From: Metapseudomonas resinovorans DSM 21078
GTDB taxonomy: Bacteria; Pseudomonadota; Gammaproteobacteria; Pseudomonadales; Pseudomonadaceae
Assembly: GCF_000423545.1 (NCBI RefSeq)
Contig: NZ_AUIE01000008.1
Span: 169,223 to 233,222, forward strand
Length of the DNA stretch: 64,000 nucleotides
Direction: 5' to 3'
The notes beneath the pieces are model-generated. The model did not search any database and had not been told where the DNA came from. It saw nothing but the letters and a program-made list of their open reading frames with translations. Below, in pieces: positions 1 to 8,522 of this stretch. The stretch's first letter is position 1, and the number at the start of each line of letters is the position of its first letter. Position numbers and translations under genes: made by a program.

Positions 1-313
1 GGCCCCGGAAGCAAAGGCAGGGGAAGGGATTGATCAAGGAGCGCCTGAGTGGGCTTCGGGTGGCGTGCCTGGGTAGTCGACAAGCAGAACCTGAAGCATG
101 GGGTGCCTCCGTAGGTAGGCCGTTCCATCAGGACTGGGTGGCTGGCGGCTCCGAGGCGCCAGCGCGGGGTATCCGAAGCATGCTAGAAGCGCAAGCGGAA
201 ACTGCCAAACGATTTAAACGCACTACTCGGGTGAGTTTTTTTCAAGCCTTTTCGGAGCCCCGATGCCACTCGCGGTATCCTGTAGCGCTCGCTCGCACAG
301 GCCCGATGTTCCA
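1..313. other. Leading stretch without a supported gene
   Basis: I see no convincing coding sequence here. Open frames that cross it are continuations of frames overlapping the phosphatase gene that follows and show no domain. The promoter of that gene should lie in this stretch, but no clear -35/-10 pair stands out. Confidence 0.5.
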
Positions 314-2257
314 ATGTCCGCTGCCCTCTCCCAGGAACACCTCCCTCCCGTTCTCGCCGGCCCCATGCTGCGCCGGATCGAAGCCCGCCGCCTGGTGTTC
401 TGGCTGGTCGGCTCGCGCAGGCTGGCGCCAACGCTGCGCCTCTCCCTGGAAGGGGGCGACGAGTACCCGCTGGGCGCGGACTGCTGCCGGGTGATCCCCT
501 TCGGGCGGCACGCCTACTTGCACTTGATCGACCTGCGGCTGGAGACCTCGCTGCCCCTGGACCAGCAGATCGACTACGACCTGTTGATCGACGGCGCCGG
601 TATTGCCGAGTGGGCGCCTCATCTGATTTACGGCGAGGCGAGCCAGCCGAGTTTCGTCCTACGCTCGCGCATCGACCAGCTGCTTCATGGCTCCTGCCGC
701 AAGCCGCACTATCCGGCGGATGACGGCCTGCTATGCGCCGATCGCCTACTGGCAGCCGGGCCCGCACCTGAACAGCGACCCGCCCTGCTGATGCTGAGCG
801 GCGACCAGGTTTACACCGACGACGTCGCCGGTCCCATGCTGCGGGCCATCCATCAGTTGATTGCACGACTCGGGCTGTTCGATGAACGCCTGGACGGCGC
901 CGTGGTGAGCGACAGCAGGGCGCTGTATGCGCACCCTGCCGGCTACTACCACCGGGCCGACCTGCTGCCCGCGCTGGAAAGCAACGAAACGCTGCGCGAG
1001 CGTTTCTTTGGCGGCGCACGCAAACCCATCTTCACCAGCAGCAACGCCGAGAACCATCTGGTGACCCTGGCCGAAGTACTGGCCATGTACTTGTTGGTCT
1101 GGTCGCCCGTGCCCTGGACGCTGATCGAATCGCAGATTCCCGTCCTGGCGCCCAAGAAGGCCGAGCGCTACCGCCTGGAAGAGTCGCGCCTGGAGGGTTT
1201 CCGAGCGGGGCTTCCCGGTGCCGCGCGTGTGTTCGCCCACCTGCCGACGCTGATGATCTTCGACGACCATGACATCACCGACGACTGGAACCTTTCGGCC
1301 CAGTGGGAGCAGACCGCCTACGGCCATCCGTTCTCCAAACGCATCATCGGCAATGCGCTGCTGGCCTACATGCTCTGCCAGGGCTGGGGCAACGATCCGG
1401 CCGCCTTCGCCGAACTGCTGGACCGGACCGAGTCGCTGGCCGCCACGGCTGCTGATGACAACACCCTGAATAGCACGATCCTGGACGGACTGATCGACCG
1501 CCTGATCACCTTCAACCGCTGGCAATACGTGCTGCCTACTACGCCGGCGCTGGTGGTGCTGGACACCCGCACCCGCCGCTGGCGCAGCGAAATCAATCTC
1601 AAGCGCCCCTCTGGCCTGCTGGACTGGGAAGCATTGAGCGAGCTGCAGCAGGACCTGCTGGACCACCCTTCGGCCATCATCGTGTCACCGGCCCCGGTAT
1701 TCGGGGTCAAGCTGATCGAGACGGTACAGCGGGTGTTCAGCTGGCTGGGCCACCCGCTGCTGGTGGACGCGGAGAACTGGATGGCCCACCGCGGCGCGGC
1801 CCAGGTGATCCTCAACATCTTCCGCCACTCGCGCACGCCGGGCTCCTACGTGATTCTCTCCGGCGACGTGCACTATTCCTTCGTCTACGAAGTGCTGATC
1901 CGCCATCGCCAGCAAGGCCCGAAGATCTGGCAGATCACCAGCAGCGGCATCAAGAACGAATTCCCGCGCCGCCTGCTGGATGTGTTCGACCGCCTCAACC
2001 GCTGGCTCTACTCGCCGCGCTCGCCGCTGAACTGGTTCACCAAGCGCCGCCCGATGAAGGTGATGCCGCGCACGCCGGAGCACAGCAAGGCCGGTGAACG
2101 GCTGTGGAATTCCGCCGGCCTTGGCCAGGTGTTCTTCGATCTGGAGGGCCGGCCGACGCGCATCTTCCAGCTCAACGCCAACGGCACCGAGCCCACCGAA
2201 TTCCTCGAAGAGCGCGCCGACGAGGCGGATGAACATCCCGTGGCCCGGCGAGTATGA
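314..2257 (+). CDS. PhoD-like metallophosphatase
   Basis: The 647-residue protein carries the metal-binding signatures of the PhoD/alkaline phosphatase D superfamily: GDQVYTDD near residue 163, FDDHDITDDW near 315 and SGDVHYSF near 516, followed by a TSSGIKNEF segment. These families hydrolyse phosphomonoesters or diesters using Fe and Ca ions. I see no Tat or Sec signal at the N-terminus, so a cytoplasmic enzyme is likely, unlike classical secreted PhoD. An upstream in-frame ATG at 263 would add 17 residues without homology-like features, so I chose the ATG at 314. The globin gene follows after 29 nt, so the two may be co-transcribed. The substrate is not evident. Confidence 0.8.
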   Translation: MSAALSQEHLPPVLAGPMLRRIEARRLVFWLVGSRRLAPTLRLSLEGGDEYPLGADCCRVIPFGRHAYLHLIDLRLETSLPLDQQIDYDLLIDGAGIAEWAPHLIYGEASQPSFVLRSRIDQLLHGSCRKPHYPADDGLLCADRLLAAGPAPEQRPALLMLSGDQVYTDDVAGPMLRAIHQLIARLGLFDERLDGAVVSDSRALYAHPAGYYHRADLLPALESNETLRERFFGGARKPIFTSSNAENHLVTLAEVLAMYLLVWSPVPWTLIESQIPVLAPKKAERYRLEESRLEGFRAGLPGAARVFAHLPTLMIFDDHDITDDWNLSAQWEQTAYGHPFSKRIIGNALLAYMLCQGWGNDPAAFAELLDRTESLAATAADDNTLNSTILDGLIDRLITFNRWQYVLPTTPALVVLDTRTRRWRSEINLKRPSGLLDWEALSELQQDLLDHPSAIIVSPAPVFGVKLIETVQRVFSWLGHPLLVDAENWMAHRGAAQVILNIFRHSRTPGSYVILSGDVHYSFVYEVLIRHRQQGPKIWQITSSGIKNEFPRRLLDVFDRLNRWLYSPRSPLNWFTKRRPMKVMPRTPEHSKAGERLWNSAGLGQVFFDLEGRPTRIFQLNANGTEPTEFLEERADEADEHPVARRV

Positions 2258-2286
2258 TGCCTCCTCGCTCTTCTGACGGCCCTTCC

Positions 2287-2712
2287 ATGAATACGACTCC
2301 CCCCTTCGGCACCGGTGACGCCTCCTACCAGGCCGCCGGTGGCATCGACGGCCTGCGCCGGCTGGTCGACGACTTCTACCGCCTGATGGACGAGCTGCCC
2401 GAAGCCGCCGACCTGCGCCGCCTGCACCCGGAAAGCCTGGAACTGTCCCGCGACAAGCTGGCCTGCTTCCTCAGCGGCTGGCTGGGCGGGCCAAAGCTGT
2501 TCAGCGAGAAGTACGGTTCCATCTCCATTCCGTCCTTTCACGCCCAATGGCCAATCGACGAATCCCTCAGCGCTGCCTGGCTGGGCTGCATGGAACGCGC
2601 CATCGCCCTGCAGCCCTTCTCACCGGCGTTCGCCGACTACCTGCTGGCGCAGTTGCGAGTGCCAGCCCATCGGGCAGTGCAGGCTAGCCGCGCACGGCAT
2701 TCGGGTACGTAA
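2287..2712 (+). CDS. Group II truncated haemoglobin
   Basis: This is a 141-residue single-domain globin of the trHbII type. Tyr31 in DDFYRLMDEL fits the B10 position, His85 in IPSFHAQWPI fits the proximal haem ligand, and Trp98 in SAAWLGCM fits G8; these are the group II hallmarks. Such proteins bind O2 or NO and are linked to nitrosative or oxidative stress, though roles vary. The ATG at 2287 gives the usual family length; an in-frame start at 2254 overlaps the phosphatase stop region and would add 11 residues. A MarR regulator follows on the same strand. Confidence 0.85.
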   Translation: MNTTPPFGTGDASYQAAGGIDGLRRLVDDFYRLMDELPEAADLRRLHPESLELSRDKLACFLSGWLGGPKLFSEKYGSISIPSFHAQWPIDESLSAAWLGCMERAIALQPFSPAFADYLLAQLRVPAHRAVQASRARHSGT

Positions 2713-2796
2713 TCCAACGACGTCGTTCTCGGGCTTTTGACGGCCTCACGAGCACGCCCCTATAGTCAGCACCGCTTATCATATGGAGACCTTCCA

Positions 2797-3225
2797 ATGC
2801 CCCCTCGTGACGAGAACTTCGGCTTTCTCCTCGCCGATGTCTCCCGGCTGATGCGCAGGTCCTTCGAGCGGCGCCTCACCGGCAGCACGCTGACACTCAG
2901 CCAGGCCCGCGCCCTGGCCCATATTTCGCGCAACGAGGGCTGCCGCCAGGTGGAGCTGGCCGACCAGTTGGAGGTCAAACCCATCACCCTCGCCCGGCTG
3001 CTCGACCAGTTGGAACAGGTCGGACTCGTGGAGCGCCGGCCCGATCCCGAGGACCGCCGCGCCTACCGCCTCTACCTGAGGGAAAAGGCCGAGCAGGCCC
3101 TGCTGGAAATCCGCGAGGTCGCCGCCGCCACGCATGCCGAGGCACTGCGCAATCTCTCCGGGGCTGAAGCCGATGCACTCGCCAGTGCGCTGCGCAAGAT
3201 GCGCGAGAACCTGTCCTCCCGTTGA
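2797..3225 (+). CDS. MarR-family transcriptional regulator
   Basis: The 142-residue protein has the winged-helix layout of MarR: an N-terminal dimerisation helix, a recognition region (QVELADQLEVKPITLARLLD, about 57-76) and a wing with the typical basic turn RRPDPEDRRAYRLYL. Members are small-molecule-responsive dimers that usually repress their own gene and neighbours. The start at 2797 is preceded by GGAGA at a suitable distance. The divergent or downstream target is not obvious; the globin and phosphatase genes upstream and the convergent AraC gene are candidates only by proximity. Confidence 0.85.
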   Translation: MPPRDENFGFLLADVSRLMRRSFERRLTGSTLTLSQARALAHISRNEGCRQVELADQLEVKPITLARLLDQLEQVGLVERRPDPEDRRAYRLYLREKAEQALLEIREVAAATHAEALRNLSGAEADALASALRKMRENLSSR

Positions 3226-3293
3226 TTCCCAGCGCTACCCCAAGTCATCGCAAGCGTTCGCCAAGCCGGACACCCACGCAATTACTGAGTGAG

Positions 3294-4265
3294 TTAACCC
3301 GCAGGCTGGCGACGTAGCTGATTGCGCCGCCAGGCCGCGGGTGGCGCCCCGAACTCGCGGCGGAACGCACGACTGAAGGCCGTGTCGGTCTGGTAGCCGA
3401 CATCTTCGGCGATGCGCGCCAAGGGGGCGTTGCTACGGCGCAGCAGGTTGGCGGCCAGCAGCATCCGCCATTGGGTCAGGTACTGCATGGGCGAGCTGCC
3501 CACCATCTGCTGGAAGCGCTCTGCCAGGACCGAACGCGACGTGCCGGCGGTACGGGCCAGATCTTCCAGGGTCCAGGCCTGGGCCGGGCACCTGTGCAGG
3601 GCATTGAGCGCCGTGCCGACGATGCGGTCGCCCAGTCCCACCAGCCAACCGGTGCGCCCTTCAGTCTGTTCGTTCATGTACAGGCGTAGCACCTCGATGA
3701 ACAACACCTCGGCCAGTTTGGCCAGCACCCCCTCGCCGCCCGGCCGCGGCGACTTGGCCTCGGACAGGGCATAGCGCACCGAAGCCTCCAGCCAGGGGCC
3801 GGCACTGGATTCCCGTACATTCACGCGCACCAGCGGCGGCAGCCCGGCCAGCAGCATATCCGCCAGCCGTGCATCGCACGCCAGGTAGCCACACACCAGG
3901 CGAGTGATCGCGCCACCCCCGCCATAGGCCAGTTGTCGCGGCCGGCGAGCCAGCACCTGGTCCAGGCGCCCCCCCGTGGCCGGCGGCAGTCCGGGCTGTG
4001 ACGTCATGCGATGGGCGTGGCCCTGGGGAAAGAGCACCACATCACCCGCCACCAGGTGCACAGGGGAGGCGTGGCCGAGCTCGACGAAGCATTCACCCGC
4101 GGTAATCAGATGGAAGATCACCACCCGCTCGGCGCCAGGCTCCAGCAAAGGCGCTACCGAGTCGGCACGCGGCGACTGGTAGCACCAGGGCGCACTGAAC
4201 CTGGCGTTGATGAAAATGGCGCCGACCAGGCGGACGACGCGCAGGGTTTCCGATAGAGCATCCAT
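3294..4265 (-). CDS. AraC-family regulator with N-terminal cupin
   Basis: The 323-residue protein combines a cupin-type sensor half (VHLVAGDVVLFPQGHAHRM, around 68-86) with two AraC helix-turn-helix motifs at the C-terminus: LEDLARTAGTSRSVLAERF and ARIAEDVGYQTDTAFSRAF, followed by the family ending FGAPPAAWRR. AraC members with this cupin often control nearby enzymes. It is divergent from the DUF4242 and methyltransferase pair, with 227 nt between starts, which makes that pair the most likely target. Effector unknown. Confidence 0.85.
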   Translation of the reverse strand: MDALSETLRVVRLVGAIFINARFSAPWCYQSPRADSVAPLLEPGAERVVIFHLITAGECFVELGHASPVHLVAGDVVLFPQGHAHRMTSQPGLPPATGGRLDQVLARRPRQLAYGGGGAITRLVCGYLACDARLADMLLAGLPPLVRVNVRESSAGPWLEASVRYALSEAKSPRPGGEGVLAKLAEVLFIEVLRLYMNEQTEGRTGWLVGLGDRIVGTALNALHRCPAQAWTLEDLARTAGTSRSVLAERFQQMVGSSPMQYLTQWRMLLAANLLRRSNAPLARIAEDVGYQTDTAFSRAFRREFGAPPAAWRRNQLRRQPAG

Positions 4266-4492
4266 CAGCCCTCACCTCCGGCGGCATTCCTCAAATTCTG
4301 GGCGTCCACAGGCGTTTGCAGAGCCCGGCCGGATAAATGGCCATGCTCAGGCGGACGATCGGATAGGCCTTGCCGACGCTCGGGCAGGACGACGCCGCTA
4401 CAGAGGCGGATAGTTCGCCTGCACGCCACTTACTGCCCAATCCACCAAAGGCGTGCATGCAACACCCGAGAAGCCAAGAAAACGAGGTCACC

Positions 4493-4765
4493 ATGCCCAA
4501 GTTCCTCATCGAAAGAGAGATACCGGAAGCTGGAAAACTCACGGAACGAGACCTCAAGGCCATATCACAGAAGTCCTGCCGAGTACTCCGAGAACTCGGT
4601 CCAGAGGTGCAATGGGTCCAGAGCTACGTCACCGACGACAAGCTGTACTGCGTCTACATAGCCGCCAGCGAGGAGCTGGTGAGAGAGCACGCCCAGCAGG
4701 GCGGCTTTCCCGCCAATCGCATTTCCCGCATCAGCTCGATCATCGACCCGACCACCGCCGAATGA
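4493..4765 (+). CDS. DUF4242 small protein
   Basis: A 90-residue protein beginning MPKFLIEREIPEAGKL and ending with the RISSIIDPTTAE segment typical of DUF4242, a ferredoxin-like small fold once described in Streptomyces as nickel-responsive. The ATG at 4493 gives the compact family length; a longer frame from 4370 adds 41 low-complexity residues. Its stop overlaps the start of the methyltransferase gene (ATGA), indicating translational coupling. Function in Pseudomonas is unknown. Confidence 0.7.
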   Translation: MPKFLIEREIPEAGKLTERDLKAISQKSCRVLRELGPEVQWVQSYVTDDKLYCVYIAASEELVREHAQQGGFPANRISRISSIIDPTTAE

Positions 4766-5586
4766 GTCCCGAAATGACCACCGCAACTGATCTCAATGCT
4801 CTGAAAAGCCGTCAGATGGCCTCCTGGGCCAGCGGCGACTACGCCGTGATCGGCACCACCCTGCAACTGGTCGGCGAGCTGCTGGCCGAAGCCTGCGACC
4901 TTCGCCATGGCGAATCGGTACTGGACGTCGCCGCCGGCAACGGCAACGCGACCCTGGCCGCCGCACGCCGTGGCGCACGGGTAACCTCAACCGACTACGT
5001 CCCGGCGCTGCTGGAGCGTGGCAGGGAGCGTGCCCAGGCGGATCATCTGGAAGTGAGTTTCCAGACAGCCGACGCCGAGAACCTTCCCTTCGCCGATGCC
5101 AGCTTCGACGTGGTGATGTCGACCTTCGGGGTGATGTTCACCCCCGACCAGGCCAAGGCTGCCGCCGAACTGGCACGCGTCTGCCGACCGGGCGGGCGGA
5201 TAGGCCTGGCGAGCTGGACGCCGGAAGGCTTCATCGGCCAGATGTTCAAGACCCTCGGTCGTCATCTACCGCCCCCGCCGGATGTGCAGCCGCCATCGCG
5301 CTGGGGCGTTGAAAGCCACCTGCGTGAACTGTTCGACGACAGTGCACGGGAAATCTCGGTGGCGCGCCGCCTGTTCAACTTCCGCTACCAGTCCGCCGCA
5401 CACTTCATCGAAGTCTTCCGAACCTGGTACGGCCCGGTGCACAAGGCCTTCGCCGCCCTCCCCGCCGATGGCGCAGTCGCGCTCGAGCGCGACCTGACCG
5501 AACTGCTGGAGCGCTATAACCGCGCGGGGCCGGAGTCGCTGATCGTGCCGAGCGAGTACCTGGAGGTGGTGATCACTCGAGCATGA
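4762..5586 (+). CDS. Class I SAM-dependent methyltransferase
   Basis: A 274-residue protein with a Methyltransf_11/25 core: motif I VLDVAAGNGNATLAAARRGA (around 52-71), the acidic end of strand 2 (STDYVP), the adenine-binding TADAENLPFADASFDVV and motif IV LARVCRPGGRIGLASW. The C-terminal 100 residues are a substrate-recognition region I cannot assign. The start at 4762 overlaps the DUF4242 stop; ATG 4774 is an alternative four codons in. Likely acts on a small molecule in the cytoplasm. Confidence 0.8.
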   Translation: MSPEMTTATDLNALKSRQMASWASGDYAVIGTTLQLVGELLAEACDLRHGESVLDVAAGNGNATLAAARRGARVTSTDYVPALLERGRERAQADHLEVSFQTADAENLPFADASFDVVMSTFGVMFTPDQAKAAAELARVCRPGGRIGLASWTPEGFIGQMFKTLGRHLPPPPDVQPPSRWGVESHLRELFDDSAREISVARRLFNFRYQSAAHFIEVFRTWYGPVHKAFAALPADGAVALERDLTELLERYNRAGPESLIVPSEYLEVVITRA

Positions 5587-5592
5587 GGCGCC

Positions 5593-5780
5593 TGTGGGGG
5601 CGATTTCATTGGCGATGTCTGCGTTAGATGTTGCAAGCAGCTGCGTTGCCCGTAGGAGCTGGCTTGCCAGCGAATGGCCCCGTTTCGCTGGCAAGCCAGC
5701 TCCTACAGGACTCTTGGCCCGTTGGTAAATCTCTCGCAACAGCCAAGGCGCGCTTGGCGATTGAGATCGCCCCTACAGCC
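5593..5780. repeat. Composite REP element 1
   Basis: An inner palindrome, GTAGGAGCTGGCTTGCCAGC pairing with its inverse ending GCTCCTAC, spans 5652-5706. It is enclosed by arms of a second repeat family: GGGGGCGATTTCATTGGCGAT on the left and the inverse with GGCGATTGAGATCGCCCCTA near 5756-5776 on the right. The same nested architecture appears at 14790-15055 and 38625-38808. It lies downstream of the methyltransferase gene and may also act as a transcript 3' end. Confidence 0.8.
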
Positions 5781-5795
5781 TCGGAGCTTTACGCC

Positions 5796-6092
5796 TTACC
5801 GGCCCTGCGTCGTCGCCTCGGCAATCACTTCAACCTGGCGAGCGAAGCGCGCCGGCTGGGTCACGGTGGGGAGCTCGGGATTGCAGATCAGGTTGGCGTA
5901 GTCGTAGCCGCGATCGCCAATCACCCGCTTGGGGTCGATAGCCCGCCAACCACGCTCGCCGAAATCGAGCACGTTCTCGTGATGGACATCTCCGTGCAGT
6001 ACCACCACTTCGCGCTGAGAGCCCAGCAGCTCGCGGGCGCAGGCGGCACCGCAAGCGAACAACCCACCCTTCTGCCGCGCGACCAGAGGTTC
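5796..6092 (-). pseudogene. Fragment of a streptomycin 6-kinase-like phosphotransferase
   Basis: On the minus strand an open frame of about 98 codons without a proper start encodes the catalytic half of an APH-type kinase: VVLHGDVHHENVLDF (Brenner motif HGDxHxxN) and AIDPKRVIGDRGYDYANL, as in streptomycin 6-kinase relatives. An in-frame stop lies directly upstream (6093-6095), and the N-lobe is absent. The family is about 260-280 residues, so only the C-terminal third remains. I read it as a decayed gene next to a REP cluster. A short functional protein is unlikely. Confidence 0.65.
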
Positions 6093-6140
6093 TTAACCCG
6101 TCCGATAACCGCACAGAACCCCCTTGGACAAATTGACGTA

Positions 6141-6154
6141 ATTAACTGGTTAGT
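6141..6154. promoter_or_regulatory. Candidate TetR-type operator upstream of aroQ
   Basis: ATTAACTGGTTAGT is the inverse of ACTAACCAGTTAAT. It closely matches ACGAACCAGTTAGT at 10643-10656 and resembles ACGGAACAGTTAGT at 15963-15976. It lies 68 nt upstream of aroQ, within a likely promoter region. The nearby TetR protein is the obvious candidate binder, but this is inference. Confidence 0.4.
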
Positions 6155-6221
6155 ACATTTTCATTGTCAGACGCTCTGGCGCTTTTCAGCCGGGTGAGAA
6201 CAACAATGGAGACCTGCCGTA

Positions 6222-6665
6222 ATGACTCGCACCGTCCTCGTGCTCAACGGGCCGAACCTGAATATGCTCGGCACCCGTGAGCCCGCCACCTATGGCCATG
6301 AAACCCTCGCCGACATCGCCGCCCAGTGCAGCCGCACTGCCGCTGGGCTGGGTTTCGAGGTGGACTTCCGCCAGACCAACCACGAAGGCGAACTGATCGA
6401 CTGGATCCACCAGGCACGCGGTCGCTGCGCCGGCATCGTCATCAACCCTGCCGCCTGGACCCACACCTCCGTGGCCATCCGCGACGCCCTGGTGGCCAGC
6501 GAGCTGCCGGTGATCGAAGTGCACCTGTCCAACGTGCACAAGCGCGAGGAGTTCCGTCACCACTCGTTCGTTTCCGCTATTGCCGTCGGCGTGATCTGCG
6601 GACTCGGCAGCCAGGGCTACAGCCTGGCGCTGCAGCACTTCGGCCAACTGTTTTCCAAGGGTTGA
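6222..6665 (+). CDS. aroQ: Type II 3-dehydroquinate dehydratase
   Basis: A 147-residue protein with the complete type II signature: [17 protein letters not shown] at the N-terminus (catalytic Arg in the flexible loop and Tyr24 in PATYGHETL), [16 protein letters not shown] in the middle and [20 protein letters not shown] near residue 100. It interconverts 3-dehydroquinate and 3-dehydroshikimate. Sitting just before a dehydrogenase that acts on the same intermediates, and near quiC, it probably serves quinate and shikimate breakdown rather than biosynthesis; a biosynthetic copy is expected elsewhere. The start follows a GGAGA element. Confidence 0.93.
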   Translation: MTRTVLVLNGPNLNMLGTREPATYGHETLADIAAQCSRTAAGLGFEVDFRQTNHEGELIDWIHQARGRCAGIVINPAAWTHTSVAIRDALVASELPVIEVHLSNVHKREEFRHHSFVSAIAVGVICGLGSQGYSLALQHFGQLFSKG

Positions 6666-6670
6666 ACACT

Positions 6671-7528
6671 ATGTCCCAGAGCAAGCACTCCGTCCTCGCT
6701 GGCCTGATCGGCGCTGGCATCCAGGCGTCCCGCACCCCCGCCCTGCATGAGCATGAAGGCGACGCGCAGGGCCTGCGTTATCTCTACCGCCTGATCGACC
6801 TGGACCAGTTGAAACTGGACAGCAGCGCCCTGCCCGACCTGCTCAGCGCCGCTGAGCGCATGGGCTATACCGGGCTGAACATCACCTTCCCCTGCAAGCA
6901 GGCAATTATTCCGCTGCTGGACGAACTCTCCCCGGAAGCCACCGGCATCGGTGCGGTGAACACCGTGGTGCTGAAGGATGGCAAGCGCGTCGGCCATAAC
7001 ACCGACTGCCTCGGTTTCGGTGAAGGGTTCCGCCGTGGCCTCCCCGATGTACAGCGCCGCCAGGTGGTGCAGATGGGTGCCGGTGGCGCGGGTTCCGCCG
7101 TGGCCCACGCCCTGCTGGCCGAAGGTGTCGAACGCCTGACCCTGTTCGAAGTGGACGCCGCCCGTGGCCAGGCCTTGGTGGACAGCCTCAACCAGCACTT
7201 CGGTGCTGGCCGCGCGGCCCTGGGTACTGACCTGCCCAATGCCATGGCGGAAGCCGATGGCCTGGTCAACACCACGCCGATTGGCATGGCCAAGCTGCCG
7301 GGCACACCGGTGCCTCAGGAGCTGCTGCGGCCCGAGTTGTGGGTAGCGGAGATCATTTATTTCCCGCTGGAAACCGAACTGCTGCGTGATGCCCGCGCCA
7401 TCGGTTGCCGCACGCTGGATGGCGGCACCATGGCCGTATTCCAAGCCGTGAAGGCATTCGAACTCATCAGCGGCCATAGCGCCGATGCCGACCGGATGAT
7501 GGCGCACTTCGCCAGCATGAACGGCTGA
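6671..7528 (+). CDS. Shikimate/quinate dehydrogenase (AroE family, catabolic type)
   Basis: The 285-residue protein has the AroE fold: catalytic Lys76 in LNITFPCKQAI, Asp112 in GHNTDCLGFG, and the dinucleotide loop GAGGAG at 136-141. After the second Rossmann strand it has LFEVDAARG with an acidic residue (Asp162) where biosynthetic AroE carries the basic NADP-binding NRT...R pattern. The ITFPCKQ and NTDC variants also recall catabolic quinate/shikimate dehydrogenases such as Corynebacterium QsuD. I infer NAD-dependent oxidation of shikimate and/or quinate. It starts 5 nt after aroQ, forming an operon. Confidence 0.85.
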   Translation: MSQSKHSVLAGLIGAGIQASRTPALHEHEGDAQGLRYLYRLIDLDQLKLDSSALPDLLSAAERMGYTGLNITFPCKQAIIPLLDELSPEATGIGAVNTVVLKDGKRVGHNTDCLGFGEGFRRGLPDVQRRQVVQMGAGGAGSAVAHALLAEGVERLTLFEVDAARGQALVDSLNQHFGAGRAALGTDLPNAMAEADGLVNTTPIGMAKLPGTPVPQELLRPELWVAEIIYFPLETELLRDARAIGCRTLDGGTMAVFQAVKAFELISGHSADADRMMAHFASMNG

Positions 7529-7577
7529 TTGAAAGCGCACGCCGTGCGTACCGGACGTCCGGTGCGCACGGCGCACA

Positions 7578-7727
7578 CTACCCGATCAGTCCAGCACCGG
7601 ACTCGGCAGCGTAAGCGCATGGGTAGTAATCCAGCTCGTACATCCCCGCCTCGTGATCCTGGTTCACCCCGGCATAGCCCTGGGCGGCCAGCTTCTGCAA
7701 TTCAGCCTTCGATTCGCGTGAATGGTG
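7578..7727 (-). pseudogene. Possible 3' remnant of an unknown gene
   Basis: A 49-codon minus-strand frame without a start codon ends at 7578 and encodes AELQKLAAQGYAGVNQDHEA followed by an aromatic segment with GMYELDYYP. The composition is protein-like and codon-biased, yet nothing upstream continues it. It may be the tail of a lost gene between aroE and the TetR gene. I do not recognise the family. Confidence 0.25.
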
Positions 7728-7757
7728 TCAGCTGACGTCGCGCGGCGCGCGAATGGC

Positions 7758-8426
7758 TCAGGCCTGCAGGTAACGCAGCACCGACTCGCAGATCATCGCC
7801 TTGTGCCGGGCCTTGACCTCCTCGTCGGTGAGATCGATCTGGAAGATCTGGCCGAAGGTATTGCGATTGGAGACGCGATAGAAGCAGAAGGAGCTGATCA
7901 GCAGGTGCAGGTCCAGCGCATTGACGCCCGCTCGGAACAGGCCTTCAGCCTGGCCGCGTTCGATGATCTCGCCCATCGCATCGAGGATGGTCGTGCTCAT
8001 GGAACGGATGGCGTTGGACTGCTTGACGTACTCGCCGTAATGGATGTTTTCGATGGAGACGATGCGCACGAAATCGACGTTGCGGTCGTGGTGGTCGAAG
8101 GTGAATTCCACCAGCCGGCGAATGGCCTCGCGCGGTTCGAGTTCAGCCAGGTGGAGCTTGCCTTCGGTGTGGCGAATATCGCCGTAGAGCTTTTCCAGCA
8201 CTTCGACGTAGAGCTGCTCCTTGCTGCCGAAGTAGTAGTAGATCATGCGTTTGGAGGTATGCATGCGCTCGGCGATGGCGTCGACCCGGGCGCCGGACAG
8301 GCCCTGCTGGACAAACTCGGTAATGGCCGCCTGGAGGATGTTCTCGCGGGTTTTCTCCGGGTTGTTCTTGCGCCCTTTGCGAGGGGCCTCTACGGGCAGG
8401 TCTTGGCGTTCGGCAGTTGTTGTCAT
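7758..8426 (-). CDS. TetR-family transcriptional regulator
   Basis: The 222-residue protein has a TetR helix-turn-helix after a basic tail: RENILQAAITEFVQQGLSGA and VDAIAERMHTSKRMIYYYFG, followed by a C-terminal ligand domain. The start at 8426 (MTTTAERQ) was chosen over 8501 because the longer form adds residues reading through the upstream region. It lies between aroQ-aroE and quiC. Dyads of the form ACnAACCAGTTnGT upstream of aroQ and between quiC and the MFS gene are plausible operators, so I infer a repressor of hydroaromatic catabolism. Confidence 0.85.
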   Translation of the reverse strand: MTTTAERQDLPVEAPRKGRKNNPEKTRENILQAAITEFVQQGLSGARVDAIAERMHTSKRMIYYYFGSKEQLYVEVLEKLYGDIRHTEGKLHLAELEPREAIRRLVEFTFDHHDRNVDFVRIVSIENIHYGEYVKQSNAIRSMSTTILDAMGEIIERGQAEGLFRAGVNALDLHLLISSFCFYRVSNRNTFGQIFQIDLTDEEVKARHKAMICESVLRYLQA

Positions 8427-8522
8427 CTTGGGCTCACGGCCAGCGGAAACTGGGTGGATTATGGGCTGGGCGGCGGCCGTTAGGAAGCCTGGCGCAGGCA
8501 AGGCGCCAGGCTCCCGCGCGGT

